From positions 1-17,611 of the forward strand of contig CALEFQ010000080.1 of NCBI GenBank assembly GCA_937877125.1: a DNA stretch of 17,611 bases. Direction: 5' to 3'. Made by a program: the position numbers and the translations under genes. The stretch's first letter is position 1; each line of letters begins with the position of its first letter. Origin of the DNA: an uncultured bacterium. Lineage in GTDB: Bacteria > Patescibacteriota > CALEFQ01. This document shows, piece after piece, positions 6,303 to 11,660 of the stretch. The notes beneath the pieces are model-generated. The model saw only the letters and a list, made by a program, of their open reading frames with translations. It was not told the origin of the DNA and ran no database searches.

Positions 6303-7364
6303 ATGAAAAAACGCGGTTATTTGATTATTGCGATCATCATCGGAATCGTGGCGATTACTGGGGTTTTGATAGTCAATCAAGGGTACATAAACCAAACGGG
6401 AACCGGACTTCTTTTTTCCTCCGGCAACAAGACCACTCCCGTCCCCGTCGTCACCGGCCAGCCCCGGGTAATTTCTAGCTCAAGCGAAGCGGTGACCCAG
6501 ATTAATCAGGCCATGTCGAATCAGTCCAGCCAATCATTCAAGCTCCCGTATGACATTGACGTCCAGGGGCAATTCAATAGTGCCGACCGGACTTACCAAA
6601 TTTCTTTTTACAAAGATTTCGGGGATCAACCGCTGGCCGACGAACAATTTGAATTCAGCCGCCAGATAGTTCGGGATCTCTTGGCGGAGCATTCCCGCAA
6701 TTTCAAATCTGACGCCGCCGTCCAGCAGAGCCGCCAAATAGCGGAACGAATCGGCCAGCCGATATTCAAGGAATTAATCCTGGGCTCAAATTTCAACGAT
6801 GCCTTTCTCCAGCAAAACTATCCCCAAAATTATACTAATGGCTGGTTTTGCACTAAATCTAACTGTGACATCTGCGGGCTCGGTTCCTGCGGGACTTTTT
6901 GTATCGGGGGCGGAGATGGCAGCTGCTTTTTATCCCAAACCGGGATTACCTTGGCTGACGGGCGGTCAAAAGCGATTGATCAAATTGAGGCAGGAGATCA
7001 GGTCCGGTCTTGGGATATGGCGAGCGGCCAATTCGTGTCTTCCGCCGTTACCGGCGTGGCTAAGTCAAATAAATCCGAATACTACCTGATCAATAATAAG
7101 CTCAAGGTAACTTCCGAACACCAGGTGCTGGCAAACGGCAATTGGATCCGCGTCGCGGATCTAAAAATAGGCGATCAGCTTCAGACCGCTGATCCCGAGA
7201 TGACGGTGATTACCAGCCTGACCAAAGAGGAAGCGGATGTGCCTGTGTTCAGTTTGGCGCTGGACGGGCCCTATCACAACTATTTTGCCGACGGGGTATT
7301 GGTGCACAATGTTAAGTTCTTTTTCAGAATAAAATTCTGGATAAATTGGGGTGATGAATATTAG
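6303..7364 (+). CDS. Membrane-anchored or secreted protein with C-terminal Hint (intein/hedgehog-type) domain
   Basis: 353 residues. A signal anchor spans about 6-24, followed by a Ser/Thr/Pro-rich linker and a central alpha/beta region (80-175) that I do not recognise. Next comes a Cys-rich neck (C183, C188, C191, C196, C200). The Hint domain runs 208-336: block A starts at C208 (CFLSQTGITLADG), block B is VTSEHQVLANG with T270 and H273, block F contains H325 (GPYHNYF), and block G ends GVLVHN (H335, N336). There is no homing endonuclease insert. The residue after N336 is Val, not Cys/Ser/Thr, so conventional protein splicing is unlikely; self-cleavage, as in bacterial intein-like domains, is the inference. 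The 17-residue tail is aromatic and basic (KFFFRIKFWINW). Single-gene unit with its own promoter and terminator. Confidence 0.85.
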   Translation: MKKRGYLIIAIIIGIVAITGVLIVNQGYINQTGTGLLFSSGNKTTPVPVVTGQPRVISSSSEAVTQINQAMSNQSSQSFKLPYDIDVQGQFNSADRTYQISFYKDFGDQPLADEQFEFSRQIVRDLLAEHSRNFKSDAAVQQSRQIAERIGQPIFKELILGSNFNDAFLQQNYPQNYTNGWFCTKSNCDICGLGSCGTFCIGGGDGSCFLSQTGITLADGRSKAIDQIEAGDQVRSWDMASGQFVSSAVTGVAKSNKSEYYLINNKLKVTSEHQVLANGNWIRVADLKIGDQLQTADPEMTVITSLTKEEADVPVFSLALDGPYHNYFADGVLVHNVKFFFRIKFWINWGDEY

Positions 7365-7387
7365 GGTTGCCTGTCGGGAGATCTAAT

Positions 7388-7423
7388 AAAAGACAGCTCT
7401 CGGACGAGAGCTGTCTTTTGCTT
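7388..7423 (+). terminator. Strong rho-independent terminator after the Hint gene
   Basis: AAAAGACAGCTCTC (7388-7401) pairs with GAGAGCTGTCTTTT (7406-7419) around a GGAC loop. The T-run follows on + and the A-run precedes it, so it could work in both directions. Confidence 0.9.
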
Positions 7424-7453
7424 TTGACCGCTGCCAGGAAAAAGTGATAAAAT
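7424..7453 (+). promoter_or_regulatory. Promoter of the CruF-like gene
   Basis: TTGACC (7424-7429), 18-nt spacer and TAAAAT (7448-7453), with TGA just upstream as an extended -10. The predicted transcription start is near 7460. That is downstream of the GTG at 7455, so the ATG at 7479 is the likely start codon. Confidence 0.7.
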
Positions 7454-7478
7454 AGTGCAAAATAACGAAATCAAAAAT

Positions 7479-8381
7479 ATGCCAATTCCCCAAAAAACAT
7501 CATCATCGAGAGTTGAGCGCTCTCTCCAAGAAAAAGTCGTCCTGGCCATTTCCTTGGCGGCCATTATATTTTTCGTCTATATTTTACTTAGTGTTAATAT
7601 CTTCCCGGCGCTAGGCATCAACCTGCCGATTATTCCGTTTTCCGATGGCCTAAAAATAATCACGGCCTCTATCGCCGCCTTCTTTTGCTTCTGGTATTTT
7701 CGAGGGCTGAAAACCGCTTTGATCGGCTTCATCGCGATTTTCTGGTTAACCTGGTTGCTGGAATTTTTAAGCGGACATCTGGGCATTTTTGGCGGGACTT
7801 ATTCCTATGACCAAGCAAATTTCCCCGGCCCGGTGATTGGCGGGACGCCTCTCTTCCTCGGGTTCCAGCACTATGCTTATTATTTCTTCATGTCGTATTT
7901 CATCGCGAATCTGATCATTGACAGCTCGGTTTTTTCTCGTGTCCAGAGTTGGTGGAAACGTTCCTTGTTTGTTTCTTTTATTTCGAGTTTTATCGTGGTT
8001 GGGATCGACATGCTGGCTGATCCGGTTCAGGTAAACGTGTTCCATTTATGGCAATGGACCAATACTTCCGAGTATTATTCGATCCCGTACAATAATTACC
8101 TCGGTTATATCGTCATCTATACGATTCTGCTGTTTGTTTATAAATATATTGAGAAAAAATTGAAAGCCGAAAGTATCGGGCCGACCCTGCTGATTATCGG
8201 ACTGGTGCCATTGATCATGTATTTTTCTCGATATTTGGAATACGCCTCGGCCGATCTGGGCGGGATCTTCCTGATCGGCGGTCTGACAATGCTCTTGCCT
8301 GGTATTATTGCGGTCGACCGCTTATTGCTTTTTATCAAAAAAGAGAAATCAGAAAAATCCGGGCTGCCTAGTGACCGCTAG
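7479..8381 (+). CDS. Carotenoid biosynthesis (CruF/DUF422-like) integral membrane protein
   Basis: About 300 residues with roughly eight hydrophobic segments. Conserved features of the CruF/DUF422 family are visible. The first is a Glu-His block followed by a Gly-rich loop (LLEFLSGHLGIFGGTYSYD) and GGTPLFLGFQHY. The second is an Asp block DMLADPV, then LWQW and YYSIPYNNYLGY, corresponding to the DP...W.W...Y.G.P..N..GW line. CruF enzymes hydrate the psi-end 1,2 double bond of carotenoids, and related proteins act in C50 carotenoid or archaeal bacterioruberin synthesis. No other carotenoid genes are in the window, so substrate and pathway are unclear. A GTG at 7455 would add eight residues but falls upstream of the predicted transcription start, so the ATG is preferred. 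No SD. Ends at a bidirectional terminator shared with the convergent PAS gene. Confidence 0.8.
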   Translation: MPIPQKTSSSRVERSLQEKVVLAISLAAIIFFVYILLSVNIFPALGINLPIIPFSDGLKIITASIAAFFCFWYFRGLKTALIGFIAIFWLTWLLEFLSGHLGIFGGTYSYDQANFPGPVIGGTPLFLGFQHYAYYFFMSYFIANLIIDSSVFSRVQSWWKRSLFVSFISSFIVVGIDMLADPVQVNVFHLWQWTNTSEYYSIPYNNYLGYIVIYTILLFVYKYIEKKLKAESIGPTLLIIGLVPLIMYFSRYLEYASADLGGIFLIGGLTMLLPGIIAVDRLLLFIKKEKSEKSGLPSDR

Positions 8382-8405
8382 GTTGGCTAAGTTGGACGGC
8401 AAAAT

Positions 8406-8437
8406 AAAAACCAGCGCGAGCCCGCGCCGGTTTTTTT
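8406..8437. terminator. Bidirectional terminator between convergent genes
   Basis: AAAAACCAGCGCG (8406-8418), loop AGCC, then CGCGCCGGTTTTT; one A-C mismatch in the stem, T7 on the + side (8431-8437) and an A-run on the left for the minus strand. It serves the CruF-like gene (+) and the PAS sensor gene (-). Confidence 0.85.
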
Positions 8438-8442
8438 ATCTA

Positions 8443-9714
8443 TTATTTCCGCAACTGCTCAATTTCTTTTTTCAGCTCCACCATTTTTATCTCGCGGTCG
8501 ATCATGATCTGATTCAGTTTGGTCAGCTCGGCGATCTTTTTCCGGACGGTGATTTCCGCCTGTTTTTTAGCGTCTATGTCGATGATCGAGCCGACGATCC
8601 GGATCGGCCGGCGGTCGGCGTCATATTTGGTGATGCCGGTGGCGGCAAACCAGCGGAAAGAGCCGTCCCGGTTTTTGAGGCGAAATTCCGTCTCAAACGG
8701 CCGGCCGGTCTTGAAGCAGGTATCAATCAGTTCAAAAGTGCGGTTCAAGTCTTCCGGGTGGAAGAGGCGCTTGAAACTCGAGAGGTCGGGTGTCAGCGAA
8801 CCTGGTTTGAAGCCGAGCAGCTGGCAAAAGCGGGGAGAAAAATTGAGTCTCTGCCCGGCGATGTCCCAGTCCCAGATCCCGGCGCCGGAACCGGCGATGA
8901 CCAGCTCATAAGTTTCTTTGGCTGATTCCAGCTGGCTTTCCAGCTCCTTTTTTTCTTTGATAGTTTTTTCCAGGCTGGAAATACGGGCCTCCAGGTCGGA
9001 GCGGAAATTGAAAATCTCCCAGAATTTTTTCGGTTTCTGGCGTTTTTCCTCGGCGTAACCGCCTGATTTCAGCAGGAGCGCGATCAGCGGAGCGGCGATC
9101 AGGGAGAGGATCACCCTGACGGCCAAATTACCTTTCAGCATCGACAGGTACAGCTCGCTATTCCCGAAAACGCCGGTGGTGAAGATAAAGGTATCCACGA
9201 CCAGCACGGTCAGAGTTACCAAGAAAATCTTGACCAGGAAATTAAGTTTCTTGATTTTGGACCACAGCTCCCATAAAATCGCCAGGAGAAAAACATCGAT
9301 GATGATCGCCAGCAATGACCAGAAATAAGTGGCGGCGGTGGACCAGGTGAGCTCAACCCAACCGGACGTATCCGCCTGTTGGCTCAGCAGATAGGTTGTC
9401 AGGATATAGAAAAAGGAAGACCCGAGGATGACGCCCAGGGCCAGCCGGCCGGCGCGCGGGCCCTCAAACAAATACAAGAACAGGGTAATGAACATCAGCG
9501 TGGTGAAGAAGGAAACCGAGCTGATCAGAAAAAACAAATCACCAGCCACGATGGAAAATCCCAGGTCGCTTAGATTATGCGTTAGCAGGGTGAGGATCGC
9601 CAGGTAAGCGTACAGGGGGATCAGGGTAAATTTTGATTTCAGCCGGTATAAAATCACCACGATCAGCCAAAAAAAGATAGTCTGAACCGCCAGAATTGTC
9701 AGGGCTATATACAT
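8443..9714 (-). CDS. Membrane sensor with 7-TM vitamin-uptake-like (VUPS-type) domain and PAS domain, no output domain
   Basis: 423 residues. The N-terminal 215 residues form about seven hydrophobic segments with in-membrane Asp residues (IIIDVFLLAILWEL at 137-150, VVDTFIFTTGVF at 172-183) resembling the VUPS sensor domain, a relative of vitamin/queuosine precursor uptake proteins. A coiled-coil linker (about 238-268) leads into one PAS fold of the PAS_3 type (270-380), with WDWD at 281-284, FHPEDL at 318-323, EFRLKNRDGSFRWF at 343-356 and the closing VGSIIDI. The protein ends in a second coiled coil (384-423, ...VELKKEIEQLRK). A histidine kinase, GGDEF or other output would normally follow, but the stop is real and no kinase gene adjoins. 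It may signal through partner oligomerisation, or be a truncated kinase. The ligand cannot be read from sequence. Confidence 0.8.
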   Translation of the reverse strand: MYIALTILAVQTIFFWLIVVILYRLKSKFTLIPLYAYLAILTLLTHNLSDLGFSIVAGDLFFLISSVSFFTTLMFITLFLYLFEGPRAGRLALGVILGSSFFYILTTYLLSQQADTSGWVELTWSTAATYFWSLLAIIIDVFLLAILWELWSKIKKLNFLVKIFLVTLTVLVVDTFIFTTGVFGNSELYLSMLKGNLAVRVILSLIAAPLIALLLKSGGYAEEKRQKPKKFWEIFNFRSDLEARISSLEKTIKEKKELESQLESAKETYELVIAGSGAGIWDWDIAGQRLNFSPRFCQLLGFKPGSLTPDLSSFKRLFHPEDLNRTFELIDTCFKTGRPFETEFRLKNRDGSFRWFAATGITKYDADRRPIRIVGSIIDIDAKKQAEITVRKKIAELTKLNQIMIDREIKMVELKKEIEQLRK

Positions 9715-9750
9715 AAAAATTTTGTTTTAGAAACAGGTAGGTACAAACTT

Positions 9751-9779
9751 ATTATATCATAATTACCTTTGCTCGCTAA
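9751..9779 (-). promoter_or_regulatory. Promoter of the PAS sensor gene
   Basis: On the minus strand: TTAGCG (9779-9774), 17-nt spacer and TATAAT (9756-9751), preceded by TGA as an extended -10. The leader is about 30 nt with no SD. Divergent from the DUF134 promoter. Confidence 0.6.
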
Positions 9780-9832
9780 ATCATTTACGATAGCGGTTTT
9801 CCGGTGAGACAAGACTAGTTTTATATAAATAC

Positions 9833-9860
9833 TTGACAGGATTTCCCCCGGAGTTATAAT
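9833..9860 (+). promoter_or_regulatory. Near-consensus promoter of the DUF134 gene
   Basis: TTGACA (9833-9838), 16-nt spacer and TATAAT (9855-9860). Both hexamers are perfect, making it the strongest promoter in the window. The ATG is at 9889. Confidence 0.8.
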
Positions 9861-9888
9861 GGGTATATAACCATTTAATCTTATTACT

Positions 9889-10389
9889 ATGCCTCGACCT
9901 TGGCGCCAACGGCGCGTACAAATTAGTCCGGAAGCGACTCATTTTAAGCCCCAGGGGATTCCGCTGGCTAATTTAGCGTCGATTACCTTGCACTTTGATG
10001 AATTGGAAGCGGTTCGGCTGGTTGATTTTGCTGAGATGGAACAGACGGCCGCGGCCCAAAAAATGGGCGTGCCGACGACGACATTTCAGCGGACTCTCTA
10101 TTCGGCACGAAAGAAAATTGCCGAAGCTTTGATCTATGGCAAAGCAATCGAGATTAAAAATAGAGAGGAGGTGATATTTATGCCAGGTAGAGACGGAACC
10201 GGTCCTAAGGGGACTGGATCATGTAGCGGACAGGGCCGAGGTTGCCGCCACGGAGTTTTTGGGCGCGGTCCGGCCGGTCAATGCGTTTGTCCTTCTTGCG
10301 ATACCAAGGTGCCTCACAAGCGGGGCACGCCTTGCGCGCAACAGACTTGCCCCAAGTGCGGTGCCAAGATGTTGCGGGCCTCGGAGTAG
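9889..10389 (+). CDS. DUF134 helix-turn-helix protein fused to a Cys-rich zinc-ribbon module
   Basis: 166 residues in two parts. Residues 1-97 match DUF134 (COG1342), predicted DNA-binding proteins: MPRPWRQRRVQISPEATHF, then PQGIPLANL, a DELEAVRLVDF segment, and a sigma70-region-4-like helix-turn-helix (AAAQKMGVPTTTFQRTLYSARKKIAEALI). Residues 98-166 begin MPGRDGTGPKGTGSCSGQGR, the start of the small MPGxDGTGP proteins usually encoded by a separate neighbouring gene. They continue to a zinc ribbon, CVCPSC...PC...CPKCGAKM. DUF134 genes are often near iron-molybdenum-cofactor-type (NifX/NifB-like) and metal-related genes; none is visible here. The join (about 92-98) contains a perfect internal RBS and an ATG, so two products are possible. 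Promoter and terminator are both strong and single-gene. Confidence 0.88.
   Translation: MPRPWRQRRVQISPEATHFKPQGIPLANLASITLHFDELEAVRLVDFAEMEQTAAAQKMGVPTTTFQRTLYSARKKIAEALIYGKAIEIKNREEVIFMPGRDGTGPKGTGSCSGQGRGCRHGVFGRGPAGQCVCPSCDTKVPHKRGTPCAQQTCPKCGAKMLRASE
10166..10182 (+). promoter_or_regulatory. Internal consensus Shine-Dalgarno and in-frame ATG
   Basis: AGGAGGTGAT (10166-10175) is fully complementary to the canonical 16S 3' end, with ATG at 10180, eight bases after AGGAGG. The ATG is in frame with the upstream DUF134 coding sequence (codon 98). Most other genes in the window have weak RBSs, which makes this one stand out. Confidence 0.75.
10180..10389 (+). CDS. Alternative short product: 69-aa MPGRDGTGP zinc-ribbon protein
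   Basis: Nested in frame in the DUF134 gene and sharing its stop. The 69 residues begin MPGRDGTGPKG, which is how free-standing members of this small protein type begin. They carry a Gly/Cys-rich N-terminal half (GSCSGQGRGCRHG) and a four-Cys zinc ribbon near the end. The preceding RBS is a perfect consensus. I infer that an ancestral two-gene arrangement lost its intergenic stop but kept the second ribosome-entry site, so both the fusion and the short form may be made. Metal binding is predicted from the cysteines. The short form's existence is untested. Confidence 0.6.
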   Translation: MPGRDGTGPKGTGSCSGQGRGCRHGVFGRGPAGQCVCPSCDTKVPHKRGTPCAQQTCPKCGAKMLRASE

Positions 10390-10403
10390 AATCTCTTAGT
10401 GCG

Positions 10404-10427
10404 ACGCCGGCGAGGACCGGCGTTTTG
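10404..10427 (+). terminator. Terminator after the DUF134 fusion gene
   Basis: ACGCCGG (10404-10410) pairs with CCGGCGT (10417-10423) around CGAGGA, then TTTGCATTTT. Confidence 0.75.
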
Positions 10428-10475
10428 CATTTTACTTAAAATTAAATTATGTTTGGGATTATTGCAATCTAAGGC

Positions 10476-10519
10476 CCAATCAAAAACCGCCGGCTAGACA
10501 GCAAGCGGTTTTTGGTTGG
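10476..10519. terminator. Long-stem bidirectional terminator, mainly for the cold-shock gene
   Basis: CCAATCAAAAACCGC (10476-10490) pairs with GCGGTTTTTGGTTGG (10505-10519) over 15 bp with one G-U pair and a 14-nt loop. The stop of the minus-strand cold-shock gene is 2 nt away, and the A/T block in the stem gives U-rich ends in both directions. Confidence 0.8.
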
Positions 10520-10520
10520 A

Positions 10521-10718
10521 CTAGCCGCGTTTCACGTTGATAGCGGCCGGGCCCTTGGGGGTCGTCTCAGTTTCGAAAGAGACGGTGTCGCCCTCTTTGA
10601 GTTCATTGAATTGAACGCCGACGAGCGATTTGCTGTGGAAGAACAGGTCTTTTTCCTGGCCTTCGACGGCGATGAACCCGAAGCCACGATCAGTGAGCTT
10701 CTTGATAGTTCCAGTCAT
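10521..10718 (-). CDS. Cold-shock domain protein
   Basis: 65 residues, the normal size of a Csp. A single OB-fold cold-shock domain with RNP1-like RGFGFI (11-16) and RNP2-like DLFFHSKSL (24-32), then the conserved VxFxExxxxKGPxAxNV end. These proteins bind single-stranded RNA or DNA and act as RNA chaperones. Relative to E. coli CspA, Lys/Trp positions in the first strand are replaced (TIKKLTDRGFGFI), common in CPR and Bacteroidetes-like variants. Transcribed from a good minus-strand promoter with a leader of about 85 nt, consistent with the structured 5' UTRs of csp genes, though no known motif was recognised. No strong SD. Convergent with the DUF134 fusion gene. Confidence 0.93.
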   Translation of the reverse strand: MTGTIKKLTDRGFGFIAVEGQEKDLFFHSKSLVGVQFNELKEGDTVSFETETTPKGPAAINVKRG

Positions 10719-10809
10719 AGACTTGGTTGGCTCTTTAGTTGCTAAATTGACTCGATTAAGTATGTTGAGAAAATCGACTTCTTTTCTAACGATAACTTAA
10801 TACCTGTCT

Positions 10810-10838
10810 ATTATACGGCATATCTCTTTTCTTGGCAA
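10810..10838 (-). promoter_or_regulatory. Promoter of the cold-shock gene
   Basis: On the minus strand: TTGCCA (10838-10833), 17-nt spacer and TATAAT (10815-10810). Transcription start is expected near 10803, giving a leader of about 85 nt. Confidence 0.7.
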
Positions 10839-10882
10839 GTCCCGGCCGGTTTTCCTTATATTAGTCAATATCGGCCCCTGTT

Positions 10883-10891
10883 TGTTATAAT
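10883..10891 (+). promoter_or_regulatory. Extended -10 promoter of the GIY-YIG gene
   Basis: TGT followed directly by TATAAT (10886-10891) gives an extended -10; no clear -35 is present. The leader is about 23 nt without an SD. Confidence 0.55.
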
Positions 10892-10920
10892 AACAAAGCA
10901 AACTATTCAGCCGCATTTTT

Positions 10921-11175
10921 ATGTATTATTTGTATATCGTAAAGTGCGCCGACGGCACTTTTTATACCGGGATCACTACCGAATTATCCCGGCGGATGCG
11001 CGAACACAATCGGACCGCGCACGGCGCCAAGTATACGGTTGCCCGCCGCCCGGTTCGCCTGGTTTTTTCCCGCGCGTTCGCCAATCGGTCGCGCGCCGCC
11101 CGCGCGGAAGCCCGCTTGAAGCGGCTTAGCCGGGCCGAGAAAAAATCTGTCATAAACGGCAAAATCGTGCTATAA
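10921..11175 (+). CDS. GIY-YIG domain protein (UPF0213/YhbQ type)
   Basis: 84 residues, a stand-alone GIY-YIG nuclease fold. The N-terminal YLYIVKCADGTFYTGIT (3-19) carries the two catalytic-region strands (YIV...YTG). The conserved Arg helix is LSRRMREHN (22-30), followed by KYT and RRPVRLVFS, and a terminal helix ARAEARLKRLSRAEKK holds the metal-binding Glu. Small members of this class are annotated as putative endonucleases, with DNA-repair roles proposed for YhbQ. The very Arg-rich C-terminal half is usual. Monocistronic start. The promoter of the following cupin gene lies across its last codons, and no terminator separates them, so read-through is possible. Confidence 0.92.
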   Translation: MYYLYIVKCADGTFYTGITTELSRRMREHNRTAHGAKYTVARRPVRLVFSRAFANRSRAARAEARLKRLSRAEKKSVINGKIVL

Positions 11176-11176
11176 T
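11147..11176 (+). promoter_or_regulatory. Promoter of the cupin gene, overlapping the GIY-YIG 3' end
   Basis: CTGTCA (11147-11152), 18-nt spacer and TATAAT (11171-11176), with TGC as an extended -10 directly upstream. The -35 lies inside the GIY-YIG coding sequence. Confidence 0.6.
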
Positions 11177-11214
11177 AATTATTAGTTATATGATTCATCA
11201 TTAATCCTCATCAT

Positions 11215-11613
11215 ATGAAAGGATTCAACGCCAACATTGAAGCCGAAACCTTAAAAAACACTGATTTCCGCCATGTGCTCTATACCGGCAAACACAGCCA
11301 GCTAGTGCTGATGAGCCTTAAGCCTCAAGAAGAAATCGGGATGGAAGTCCATAAAGAAAACGACCAGTTTTTCCGTTTTGAAAAAGGGGAAGGCAAATGC
11401 ATTATTGACGGTAATGAGTATTCCTTGGCTGACGGCAGTGCCATTGTGGTCCCGGCCGGCGCCCAGCACAATATAATCAATGTCTCAAAAACTGAAGAAT
11501 TAAAACTCTACACCATTTATTCTCCGGCGCACCATCAGGATGGGATTGTTCGGGCGACCAAGGCGGAAGCGGAAGCGCAGGAAGCGGAATTCGACGGCCA
11601 AACAACCGAGTAG
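11215..11613 (+). CDS. Single-domain cupin protein
   Basis: 132 residues. Cupin motif 1 is GMEVHKENDQFFRFEKGEG (42-60), with H46, D50/Q51 and E56 in the usual metal-ligand region. Motif 2 is PAGAQHNIINVS (80-91) with H85 and N89. The protein closely follows the COG0662-like small cupins (VHxExDQFFRxExGxG, PAGxxHNxxN, LYTIYSPxHHxDGxV). These are cytoplasmic beta-barrel metalloproteins. Reported relatives include sugar-phosphate isomerases and uncharacterised proteins, so substrate is unknown. The acidic C-terminal tail (ATKAEAEAQEAEFDGQT) is typical of the subgroup. The ATG is preceded by no clear SD. It lies 47 nt before the secreted propeller gene and may be cotranscribed with it. Confidence 0.9.
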   Translation: MKGFNANIEAETLKNTDFRHVLYTGKHSQLVLMSLKPQEEIGMEVHKENDQFFRFEKGEGKCIIDGNEYSLADGSAIVVPAGAQHNIINVSKTEELKLYTIYSPAHHQDGIVRATKAEAEAQEAEFDGQTTE

Positions 11614-11660
11614 AAAAATCAAAAATATTAACTGGCTTTAATTGGCCAGAGGAGACAAAA

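Noticed and set aside
8308-8925. Plus-strand open frame opposite the PAS gene
   Set aside because: Antisense shadow of a well-supported PAS/coiled-coil coding region; crosses the bidirectional terminator.
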